Origin: Ralstonia thomasii
GTDB lineage: Bacteria > Pseudomonadota > Gammaproteobacteria > Burkholderiales > Burkholderiaceae
Assembly: GCF_958405895.1 (NCBI RefSeq)
Contig: NZ_CATZAR010000005.1
DNA: 64,000 nucleotides
Reading direction: 5' to 3' (one strand)
Shown here: positions 1 to 4,866 of the stretch, piece by piece
How positions within the stretch are numbered: position 1 is the stretch's first letter
Layout of the letters: every line of letters starts with the position of its first letter
Position numbers and translations under genes: made by a program
Notes under the pieces: generated by a model
The model's input: only the letters and a program-made list of their open reading frames with translations
Database searches by the model: none
What the model was told of the DNA's origin: nothing

Positions 1-74
1 CGCGACTGCCGACCCACAAGGCGGCCGACATCGCCGAACTGCTCCCGCATCGCTGGACGCCCAGCGCCACCTAG
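1..74 (+). CDS. IS66-family transposase, C-terminal fragment (cut by window edge)
   Basis: An open frame enters from the left edge and stops at TAG 72-74. Its end reads LPTHKAADIAELLPHRW followed by TPSAT, which resembles the C-terminal tail of IS66-family transposases (an LPTH segment, then a short segment ending in LLP.RW.P). Transposase would catalyse movement of the element. Only about 24 residues are visible, so the family assignment leans on the adjoining terminal repeat. Confidence 0.65.
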   Translation, partial: RLPTHKAADIAELLPHRWTPSAT

Positions 75-103
75 CTGGCAAGACGGGTTCACCGGGTGCT
101 TAC
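1..103 (+). mobile_element. Right end of an IS66-family insertion sequence
   Basis: The first 74 bases encode the last residues of an IS66-type transposase. Bases 86-103 read GGTTCACCGGGTGCTTAC, whose reverse complement starts GTAAGC and has the form of an IS66-family terminal inverted repeat. The element therefore ends at base 103. The next eight bases, GAACTTGC (104-111), would be the target-site copy; its partner lies outside the window. The insertion interrupts a leftward phage replication gene. Confidence 0.75.
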
Positions 104-485
104 GAACTTGCTCACCGTCTGTTTGCTCTTGCTTAGCAGTTGCTAAGCAATTCCCAGCAGGTGCAATCGGATTCGGGTACTTGCTAGTTTTTGCCCGCAC
201 CTGCTGACCAAATCGATCAACTTCCAAGTAGTCCTTGTTGTCATCCCGATAGACCACGAGCAAGCCTGCCCGCACGCATTCGTCAAGCCAGCGTGTGATG
301 GACTCCGCGGTGATCGTGTCTTTGAGGGGATAGCAGGCAGAACGCAGCAACTTCGGATTGGCGAAGTAGCGCCCGAAATCATCCACCACGGACAACAAGC
401 GACGATAGAAGACCTCTGCCTCGGCGGTGAGCTGATCTACGCGCTCGCTCGTCAAGATGCCTTCCCGGATTAGCCTAGCTGGCAC
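104..485 (-). pseudogene. Phage replication-initiation-type protein, 5' fragment interrupted by IS66
   Basis: The reading frame starts at GTG (485-483), sharing its G with the TAG stop of the upstream 53-aa gene. It runs about 127 codons to the IS66 junction, then reads into the insertion sequence without a stop before the window edge. Segments such as ARLIREGILTSERVDQL, FYRRLLSVVDDFGRYF and ITRWLDECVRAGLLVVY match the winged-helix-like N-terminal domain of phage proteins of the DnaT/replication-protein type, which start replication or load helicase. Its position at the distal end of the cro-cII operon fits lambda O. The insertion probably disables it, although a fused product is possible. 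The family is inferred from pattern, not from a search. Confidence 0.6.
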
Positions 486-646
486 TACTTGACCCTCGCT
501 TTCATCATGGCCACGAGGGAGCGGCACAAGACATGCACCTGAGCCTTCTTCGCGTCCTTGGACTTGAGCTTGCTGATGTTCTTCGCCATGGCGTCTTGTT
601 TGGCTTGCTGCTCGACGCGGTGAAGGTTGAAGAGGTCTCGCTTCAT
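485..646 (-). CDS. Small phage protein, 53 aa, unknown function
   Basis: This short lysine-rich frame starts at ATG 646-644. A strong GGAGG lies five bases upstream, within the end of the previous gene. Its start overlaps the preceding stop (ATGA) and its TAG overlaps the GTG of the replication gene, so the leftward operon is translationally coupled through it. The middle reads MAKNISKLKSKDAKKAQ and looks like a basic helical segment. There is no recognisable domain. Coupling and the strong ribosome-binding site are the evidence that it is real. Confidence 0.6.
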   Translation of the reverse strand: MKRDLFNLHRVEQQAKQDAMAKNISKLKSKDAKKAQVHVLCRSLVAMMKARVK

Positions 647-819
647 GCTGCCTCCAGGGATTTCACGACCGGATCAAGCAACCGCCACATGAAGCCGTGC
701 TCCCACTGCATGGCGTGACAACTGCCGTACGGATAGGGATTGACCGACATGGGAAGACCGTCGCGCGCGGCTTGCTTTCCCTGCTCGCGCAACTGATCGA
801 TTGGGGCAATGGAAATCAT
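643..819 (-). CDS. Rmf/CrpP-like small phage protein, 58 aa
   Basis: The gene starts at ATG 819-817 and overlaps the cII stop by four bases (ATGA). It ends in another ATGA overlap with the 53-aa gene. The middle carries the pattern QAARDG, then NPYPYGS, then MQWEHGFMWR. This resembles the layout of ribosome modulation factor and the related CrpP-like small proteins, in which a helix with G..AA..G is followed by NPY and a W..G helix. Such proteins bind ribosomes in Rmf itself, but the function of phage members is not settled. The gene call is firm because of the coupling. The family call is tentative. Confidence 0.5.
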   Translation of the reverse strand: MISIAPIDQLREQGKQAARDGLPMSVNPYPYGSCHAMQWEHGFMWRLLDPVVKSLEAA

Positions 820-1220
820 GCGACCGCCCGTAGGACGGAAGGATTTTGTTCAACCAGGCGCTGGAATGCCTGCATCGATGCCTGCAGATTCACTTGCTGT
901 GCAGCAATGATGTCCACGAGCATGCGAGCCTGTTCTTCGCTGTTCACAGGCTTCGGAGCCTCGTAGCCTGCGTCTTGGGCTTCGAAATTCACCAACGCAT
1001 GGCAGCCGATCTGGCGACCAAGACGCCGGACAAACGCGACTTGCTCTGGGTCCAACTTTTCGCGGCGATCTGGATTGAGACAGTCCTTCAGCAGCGCGCC
1101 GGCAGCATCGGCCGACTTTTCAGGCCACAGCATGGCGCCCACTTTCTTCGTTCCCCCTGCAGCGCGGATCACTTCAGCCAGAGCGTCATAGACGCTCTCG
1201 TAGAACAGTTTTTCTTGCAT
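816..1220 (-). CDS. Phage regulatory protein, CII family
   Basis: This 134-residue protein starts at ATG 1220-1218, with GAGGG six bases upstream. A longer frame to 1295 would begin inside a terminator hairpin, so it is not preferred. The region AGGTKKVGAMLWPEKSADAA, then LNPDRREKLDPEQVAFV, is the signature of the phage CII-like regulatory family (Pfam Phage_CP76 type), a DNA-binding tetramer in characterised relatives. In lambda, CII activates cI and int transcription. The location right after cro and a terminator copies the lambda order. The C-terminal part (ASMQAFQRLVEQ) is helical. Confidence 0.75.
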   Translation of the reverse strand: MQEKLFYESVYDALAEVIRAAGGTKKVGAMLWPEKSADAAGALLKDCLNPDRREKLDPEQVAFVRRLGRQIGCHALVNFEAQDAGYEAPKPVNSEEQARMLVDIIAAQQVNLQASMQAFQRLVEQNPSVLRAVA

Positions 1221-1240
1221 TTCCGCCCTCTTCCGGAACT

Positions 1241-1258
1241 CGCGGACAACCGCGGACA
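1241..1258 (-). promoter_or_regulatory. Tandem direct repeat upstream of cII
   Basis: CGCGGACAAC (1241-1250) is followed directly by CGCGGACAGC (1251-1260), so an identical CGCGGACA occurs twice with a 10-base period. The repeat starts 20 bases upstream of the cII start codon. Lambda CII recognises direct repeats one helical turn apart, so this could be a CII-type or other regulator site. That role is inference. Confidence 0.3.
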
Positions 1259-1272
1259 GCCTTTTCTGGGCC

Positions 1273-1297
1273 AAAAAAATAGGATGAAGGCTCATCC
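1273..1297 (-). terminator. tR1-like Rho-independent terminator between cro and cII
   Basis: On the minus strand GGATGA, loop GCCT, TCATCC is followed by a T-rich run (bases 1279-1273). The stem is only six base pairs, so it would be a leaky terminator. Its position between cro and cII is that of lambda tR1, where antitermination decides expression of the distal genes. Confidence 0.55.
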
Positions 1298-1354
1298 CAC
1301 CGCATCAGACGCTCTAGTCAGCCATGTGCAAACAGAGTCATCGGACACTCACCA

Positions 1355-1570
1355 TCAAGCACGCTTTTCCTCAGTCGAGGGCGCCGCATCTGCCTCTATT
1401 TGAGACAGCAAATCGCTCAAGCTTTGAACTGTCTCGAAGGACGTTCGCTTGCCTCTCGTTCCCGTATAGAGGTGCGAGATGGTCGACTGGGAATTTCCGG
1501 AGCGACGAGCGATCTCCTGCTGCGTCAACCCACGGGCGAGCAATCGCTCGATGATGGTCTTGGCGTTCAT
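1355..1570 (-). CDS. Cro-like HTH repressor
   Basis: This 71-aa protein is read from ATG 1570-1568. A longer in-frame start at 1681 would run across the operator and into cI, so it is rejected. The segment LLARGLTQQEIARRSGNSQ followed by STISHLYTGTRGK is a standard helix-turn-helix of the XRE/Cro type. It is the first gene of the leftward operon and is divergent from cI, as in lambdoid phages. Expected role: repress cI transcription and tune the early operons during lytic growth. It acts on the palindrome in the 1571-1643 intergenic region. Confidence 0.8.
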   Translation of the reverse strand: MNAKTIIERLLARGLTQQEIARRSGNSQSTISHLYTGTRGKRTSFETVQSLSDLLSQIEADAAPSTEEKRA

Positions 1571-1591
1571 GAACACCAGAATATTGCATTT

Positions 1592-1610
1592 GTACTTGGT
1601 AAGCAAGTAC
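1592..1610. promoter_or_regulatory. cI/cro operator palindrome
   Basis: GTACTTG (1592-1598), a five-base spacer GTAAG, and CAAGTAC (1604-1610) form a perfect inverted repeat midway between the divergent cro and cI starts. A further half-site AAGTAC lies at 1629-1634. The same GTACT core recurs in the palindrome ahead of the rightward operon at 3077-3109. This supports one repressor acting at both places. Confidence 0.65.
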
Positions 1611-1643
1611 CAAAGCGATTGCGCCGGTAAGTACGATTGCGAT

Positions 1644-2387
1644 ATGGATACCTTCGCTAACCGCGTCTTGGCTCGGCGCACCCAACTAGAGATGTCTCAA
1701 GAGGCACTTGCCAAGAAGGCGCGTCTGTCTCAGTCGACAATTGCGCAGATCGAACGGGGCAGGAACAGGGGATCGAAATACGTCGTAGCACTCGCAGATG
1801 CGTTGCTGGTACCAGTCCGGTGGCTTGCTGACGGCGGAGACATGCCCCCCAGGCCGAGCGAGGTTGAAGGACTATTCGTTTCCCAGACCGAAGCAGAGGA
1901 CTTGGTTGACAGAGGAGTTGAGGAGCTTCTTCAAGCCAGGTCAGACGATGCTTATTGGAAGGGTACCGTCGCGATTCCCCAATTTGATGCTGGCGGCTCG
2001 ATGGGAGGAGGTATTGATCTTCCAGATCAACCGGGTCTCATTCAGAATCTGAGAGTGACTAAAGAGTGGCTTGATTTCAATGTCCGGTCCTGCACATCGC
2101 CCAAGAACCTCTGTGTAGTTACGGGCTTTGGCGACTCGATGAGGCCTCTCTTCAATCCTGGAGACCCTCTTCTCCTAGATCGTGGAGTCATCACCGTTGA
2201 GATTGATGCGGTCTATTTTTTCCGCATCGGCAAGGAAGGATTCATCAAGCGGCTTCAACGTGTACCTGGGAACGGTCTCATTGCCATCTCAGAGAATAAG
2301 GCGTACCGGGAATGGACAATCACGCCGGACATGGATTTCGAAGTATTTGGGCGTGTTCTCAAGGCTTGGCGTAGCGAAGATCTGTGA
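1644..2387 (+). CDS. CI-type phage repressor (HTH plus S24/LexA-like autoprotease)
   Basis: The preferred start is ATG 1644, giving 247 aa. The longer frame from 1479 would add 55 residues overlapping cro and the operator. An XRE helix-turn-helix spans about residues 15-60 (MSQEALAKKARLSQSTIAQI). The C-terminal S24 peptidase domain has the catalytic serine in GFGDSMRP (S165) and the lysine in IKRLQRV (K202). The likely self-cleavage site is the Ala-Gly in FDAGGSM (116-117). It should keep the prophage silent and be inactivated by the RecA/SOS response. Two small exported-protein genes follow within the same transcript, which ends at a terminator at 3001-3023. Confidence 0.9.
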   Translation: MDTFANRVLARRTQLEMSQEALAKKARLSQSTIAQIERGRNRGSKYVVALADALLVPVRWLADGGDMPPRPSEVEGLFVSQTEAEDLVDRGVEELLQARSDDAYWKGTVAIPQFDAGGSMGGGIDLPDQPGLIQNLRVTKEWLDFNVRSCTSPKNLCVVTGFGDSMRPLFNPGDPLLLDRGVITVEIDAVYFFRIGKEGFIKRLQRVPGNGLIAISENKAYREWTITPDMDFEVFGRVLKAWRSEDL

Positions 2388-2394
2388 GGCCGAT

Positions 2395-2676
2395 ATGAAA
2401 GACACAGGTGGAATTATTGGCGCCTTCGCCGTCTGGGCCTTCATCTTCTGGGGCGTCAACCACGTGTGGGTGCATTGGGGTATCAAGGACTGGATAGAGG
2501 TGAATGTGACCTGCACTCACAAGAACTTCATAGGCCATTGCTTGACCGACGATGAGTATCTCAGACAGGTCGCTCGCGATGCAGCAAACGATGCCCTCTT
2601 CGAACTGACAACCTACTGCGGCTGGTCTTTCCATCGCGGCGAGTCCCGCTGCCTAGCCTTCCACCCAACGAATTGA
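2395..2676 (+). CDS. Small membrane-anchored protein in the cI transcript
   Basis: This 93-aa product starts at ATG 2395, eight bases after the cI stop. One hydrophobic segment near the N-terminus (IIGAFAVWAFIFWGVNHVWV, about residues 6-25) should anchor it in the inner membrane. A cysteine-containing C-terminal part (VTCTHKNFIGHCLTDDEY and TTYCGWS) would then lie in the periplasm. No family is recognised. Being expressed with the repressor, it should be made in the lysogen. A superinfection-exclusion or lysogenic-conversion role is plausible but unproven. Confidence 0.65.
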   Translation: MKDTGGIIGAFAVWAFIFWGVNHVWVHWGIKDWIEVNVTCTHKNFIGHCLTDDEYLRQVARDAANDALFELTTYCGWSFHRGESRCLAFHPTN

Positions 2677-2684
2677 GGTTTGTC

Positions 2685-2975
2685 ATGAGACGCGCAGGGA
2701 TGATTCTTTCATCGGCCATGCTTCTTTCCGGATGCCAAACCGTTTCGGAGGTTGTGCCGGCGGGAAATGGAACCTACATGGTCGGCTCAGAAGTTAGAGG
2801 AGGCTTCTCTTCCTGGGCTGAAGTTCGTGCGCTCACTTTGAATCGGGCAAACGAATACTGCATGACCCAAAACAAGGACATGGAGCAAGTCGACAGCAAG
2901 ACCCATGGGGCACGCGGCTGGACTCCTCAGGAGGCTGAGCTGACATTCCGTTGCGTCGATCGTAAGAAGTCATAG
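2685..2975 (+). CDS. Small lipoprotein in the cI transcript
   Basis: The ATG at 2685 has GAGG six bases upstream and is preferred over the TTG at 2673. The product is 96 aa. The N-terminus is a lipoprotein signal peptide ending in the lipobox LLSGC, so the mature protein begins at the cysteine with QTVSEVV. The rest is a small folded domain with two further cysteines (NEYCMTQN, FRCVDRK). Together with the upstream membrane protein it forms a pair likely expressed from the lysogen. Phage lipoproteins of this kind can block superinfection. That role is inferred from context only. Confidence 0.7.
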   Translation: MRRAGMILSSAMLLSGCQTVSEVVPAGNGTYMVGSEVRGGFSSWAEVRALTLNRANEYCMTQNKDMEQVDSKTHGARGWTPQEAELTFRCVDRKKS

Positions 2976-3000
2976 CCATTCCTTTGTCAACCGCATGAGC

Positions 3001-3023
3001 AGGCCGCCTTGAGCGGGCTTTTT
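3001..3023 (+). terminator. Rho-independent terminator of the cI operon
   Basis: AGGCCGC, loop CTTGA, GCGGGCT is followed by T residues. The stem has one G-G mismatch. It lies 25 bases after the lipoprotein stop and before the promoter of the next operon. Confidence 0.65.
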
Positions 3024-3076
3024 GCTACTGCCCTCTCCTGGCGGTGCTCTGTTACAAATTTCCCAACGCGACAATC

Positions 3077-3115
3077 GCAAATGTACTTGCAATCCGTGAG
3101 TACATTTGCAATACT
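3077..3115 (+). promoter_or_regulatory. Operator and promoter of the long rightward phage operon
   Basis: GCAAATGTACT (3077-3087) and AGTACATTTGC (3099-3109) are perfect 11-base inverted arms around an 11-base spacer. They share the GTACT core with the cro/cI operator. A candidate -35 TTGCAA (3087-3092), 17-base spacing and -10 AATACT (3110-3115) overlap the palindrome, so bound repressor would block polymerase. This is the counterpart of lambda OL/PL. Confidence 0.65.
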
Positions 3116-3159
3116 CCCTCCATCAACGCACCGCCCGGTGCACAAAGATGGAGGCAGAA

Positions 3160-3408
3160 ATGCACTTCCCCACGTTCACACCCGCAGCAAGCCCGATCAC
3201 CCGCCTCGGTCACGTGCGCATCGTCACCACGAATCTGGTGGCCGCGAAGAACGCAGCGGCGCGCATGGGTCTTCTGATCAACGAGGTGTATGGCACCGAA
3301 GGCAAACGCCATTTCGATGTCGCTTGCCGTCATCTCGGCCCGATGGGCAATCACGAGCCGAAGTGGACCGCTGAAGAGCGCGACCAATTCGCCGCTCTCG
3401 GTTTCTGA
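3160..3408 (+). CDS. Phage protein, 82 aa, unknown function (first gene of operon)
   Basis: The chosen start is ATG 3160, preceded by GGAGG at 3150-3154. Two upstream in-frame ATGs (3106, 3148) lie in or next to the promoter and lack a site. The sequence has alternating beta/alpha character (ITRLGHVRIVTTNLVAAKNA, then HFDVACRHLGP) and no motif I recognise. It is the promoter-proximal gene of the early operon, a position where phages often place host-takeover or anti-defence genes. That is only a contextual hint. Confidence 0.6.
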   Translation: MHFPTFTPAASPITRLGHVRIVTTNLVAAKNAAARMGLLINEVYGTEGKRHFDVACRHLGPMGNHEPKWTAEERDQFAALGF

Positions 3409-3420
3409 TAGGTGACGATC

Positions 3421-3744
3421 ATGATCAACGCCCTCACCTCAATCGAGCGCCAAGTCTGCGAAGCCATGTTGAGCGACGACACGTTCTGCATGGAGCGCGG
3501 CCTGGATGAGCCGCAGCCGTACATGGCTGCAATCGCACGTGCCATGCTCAACAACGAGCTGGACGACAACGCAATGGCCGCTCTTGGCCGCGCCATGGTC
3601 CAGCAGTTCCAGCGCGATATCGCTGACGCAGTCGCCGAGCAGGAATGCGACAACGAGATGGCTGCGGACATCCTCGAAGCCGAAGAAGAGGCTCGCGCGA
3701 AGTGCGAACGTAGCCTGGGCATGACGGTTATCGCCATTCACTGA
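3421..3744 (+). CDS. Phage protein, 107 aa, acidic helical, unknown function
   Basis: Start ATG 3421 follows AGGTGA by five bases; the GTG at 3412 overlaps that site and is not preferred. The product is mostly helical and acidic, with segments such as CEAMLSDDTFCMERGLDEPQ and ADAVAEQECDNEMAADILEA. No domain is recognised. It lies 12 bases after the previous gene and 10 bases before the next, so it is part of the same transcript. Confidence 0.6.
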   Translation: MINALTSIERQVCEAMLSDDTFCMERGLDEPQPYMAAIARAMLNNELDDNAMAALGRAMVQQFQRDIADAVAEQECDNEMAADILEAEEEARAKCERSLGMTVIAIH

Positions 3745-3754
3745 TGAGGCCAAC

Positions 3755-3988
3755 ATGACCGGCACCCAATTCCAAGGGCTGATTGTTGCTCTGATTCTGA
3801 TCACCCTCGCTCTCTGCGCTGCTGCCATTGCCATCAAGGTGATGCCGCACCTAGCAGACGAGATCGAGTTCGTCTCCGATGAAGAACGCAAGAAACGCAA
3901 CAACCGCTTGCTTGGCATCGCTCTCCTGGTCGTTGCGGGGATCGTTGCCGGCCACCTCATCATCTTCTACGCGCTGGGTCTGAAATGA
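3755..3988 (+). CDS. Small phage protein with two membrane segments, 77 aa
   Basis: Residues about 8-27 (GLIVALILITLALCAAAIAI) and 53-73 (LGIALLVVAGIVAGHLIIFY) are hydrophobic helices. They are separated by a charged linker rich in Asp, Glu, Lys and Arg (FVSDEERKKRNNR). It should sit in the inner membrane as a hairpin. Its stop overlaps the ATG of a 30-residue membrane peptide (ATGA). The function is unknown; small early phage membrane proteins may affect host envelope functions or exclusion. Confidence 0.6.
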   Translation: MTGTQFQGLIVALILITLALCAAAIAIKVMPHLADEIEFVSDEERKKRNNRLLGIALLVVAGIVAGHLIIFYALGLK

Positions 3989-4077
3989 AAGCGCTTGATT
4001 GGATATCGACCTTCTGCTTCACGGTCGGCATGTTAGCTGCGACCTATCTGGTCATCGAATTCTCCAGAGCCATCTGA
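3985..4077 (+). CDS. Thirty-residue membrane peptide
   Basis: ATG 3985 overlaps the preceding stop in the arrangement AAATGA, typical of coupled phage genes, and TGA ends at 4077. The product has one hydrophobic helix (FCFTVGMLAATYLVIEF) with a short basic or aromatic end on each side. The coupling and the membrane profile beside another membrane gene argue that it is translated. Its small size keeps confidence moderate. Confidence 0.45.
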   Translation: MKALDWISTFCFTVGMLAATYLVIEFSRAI

Positions 4078-4115
4078 CTGGCATCTGGCTACCAACAACA
4101 CGGAGAGCAAGCTTC

Positions 4116-4499
4116 ATGGAAACCGCACTCAAGACTGCAGCCGAGATCTTCGGCATCAAGCACGCCAATGACGAGAACTACGGCGGCCTGATCCTCAACA
4201 AGGACGCCATGCCTTCGCACCACGTGATCCTGCTGCCGGAGACACGAGTCCTCGACTGGGATGCGGCGCACGAGTGGGCCAAGAAGGAAGGCGCGAACGT
4301 CTTCAATCGCCAGGAAGGCCATCTGCTGCAGGCCAACCTCGGCCATCTCTTCGAGAAGCGCTGGTACTGGTTGGAAGAGCAGTACTCGGCCTACGGCGCC
4401 TGGGGCCAGTACTTCAGCGATGGCTACCAGGGCGACGCGGGCAAGGGCAGCAAGTTCCGGGTTCGCCTCGTCCGCAGATTGCCCTTCATTCATTCATGA
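4116..4499 (+). CDS. DGR target protein 1 (C-type-lectin/DUF1566-like), remote variable region
   Basis: The product is 127 aa from ATG 4116, with GGAGAG at 4102-4107. The C-terminal third follows the DUF1566/lectin-like pattern: RWYW, then EQYSAYGAWGQ, then RVRLVRR. It contains variable region VR1 (4380-4474), which differs from the template only at template adenines. The protein is short, with no signal peptide, no membrane helix and no tail-fibre-like N-terminus, so it should be cytoplasmic or carried by a partner. It lies about 8.7 kb upstream of the template, and its stop is eight bases before the Y-RNA array. The ligand is unknown. Confidence 0.85.
   Translation: METALKTAAEIFGIKHANDENYGGLILNKDAMPSHHVILLPETRVLDWDAAHEWAKKEGANVFNRQEGHLLQANLGHLFEKRWYWLEEQYSAYGAWGQYFSDGYQGDAGKGSKFRVRLVRRLPFIHS
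4380..4474 (+). repeat. DGR variable region VR1
   Basis: The 95 bases align without gaps to template bases 13171-13265. All 16 differences fall on template adenines (A to G, T or C); every template C, G and T is kept. The invariant 3' end CGGGTTCGCCTCGTCCG is shared with the template and the other two variable regions and is the likely initiation-of-mutagenic-homing segment. Identity stops exactly after it, where VR reads CAG and the template reads AAT. Confidence 0.95.
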
Positions 4500-4506
4500 A
4501 TTTTGT

Positions 4507-4640
4507 TTTGCGTGGCGTACAGAGCAGTTACTTCGCTTCGGGTGCGGGTGACGGCGGTTCGAATCCGCCCGAATCGGGAAACCGGTTCGTCGTCTAGTGG
4601 CCTAGGACACCTACGTTCCGCTCTGGTTTGTTCCCGCATG
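4507..4640 (+). ncRNA. Y-RNA-like RNA A with circularly permuted tRNA-like module
   Basis: Outer stems: TGCG (4509-4512) with CGCA (4635-4638), and CAGAGC (4520-4525) with GCTCTG (4620-4625). An inner helix GGGTG (4546-4550) pairs with CACCT (4608-4612). Inside, a T-arm (GGCGG, loop TTCGAAT, CCGCC; 4553-4569) precedes an acceptor-like stem CGAATCGG/CCGGTTCG (4570-4589) closed by a GAAA tetraloop. A D-arm-like segment follows. The tRNA halves are thus in reversed order, joined at the acceptor end, as described for YrlA-type bacterial Y RNAs. The gene for a Ro protein lies just downstream. Confidence 0.75.
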
Positions 4641-4644
4641 GTTT

Positions 4645-4775
4645 TGCTTTGGGTGCCGTAGAGGCGAGTTACTTCGCCTGCTAAGCGAGAGGTCGCCGGT
4701 TCGAGCCCGGCCAGTCGAAAGGCTGTAGCTCAGTTGGTAGAGCGCTTACATAGCTCGCTTCGCTTGTTGCCCCAT
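4645..4775 (+). ncRNA. Y-RNA-like RNA B with circularly permuted tRNA-like module
   Basis: It has the same plan as unit A. Stem GAGGCGAG (4661-4668) pairs with CTCGCTTC (4754-4761), and TAAGCG (4682-4687) with CGCTTA (4743-4748). The T-arm is GCCGG, loop TTCGAGC, CCGGC (4695-4711). The acceptor-like stem CAGTC/GGCTG (4712-4725) is closed by GAAA. The D-arm is GCTC, AGTTGGTA, GAGC (4728-4743). The stem sequences differ from unit A but keep pairing, which is strong evidence for selected RNA structure. The shared single-stranded motif GTTACTTC is at 4668-4675. Confidence 0.75.
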
Positions 4776-4782
4776 GAATTGA

Positions 4783-4848
4783 TTTGCGTGGTGAAGGTTG
4801 CGGTTACTTCTTTCTGCGAATAACACCGCCACTGCTTGTTCCCGCATA
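4783..4848 (+). ncRNA. Short Y-RNA-like RNA C without tRNA-like module
   Basis: It repeats the flanks of units A and B: TTTGCGTGG at the start, GTTACTTC in the middle and TTGTTCCCGCAT at the end. TGCG (4785-4788) pairs with CGCA (4843-4846), and GCGGT (4800-4804) with ACCGC (4825-4829). No T-arm or D-arm is present, so it looks like the Ro-binding stem alone. It ends about 18 bases before the Ro gene start, whose ribosome-binding site GGAGAAG follows. Confidence 0.6.
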
Positions 4849-4866
4849 TAAAAAAGTGGAGAAGTC

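Noticed and set aside
846..1403. Plus-strand open frames across the cII and cro genes
   Set aside because: They are shadows of the leftward operon, with no ribosome-binding sites and no domain.
1479..1643. Long N-terminal extension of the CI repressor
   Set aside because: It would overlap cro and the operator. ATG 1644 gives a standard HTH-S24 protein.
4545..4780. Ordinary tRNA genes (several TTCGA T-loops and a TAGCTCAGTTGGTAGAGC D-arm)
   Set aside because: The halves are in reversed order, the acceptor strands are joined by GAAA, no CCA end or intact anticodon arm exists, and both units share flanks with a third module-free unit.
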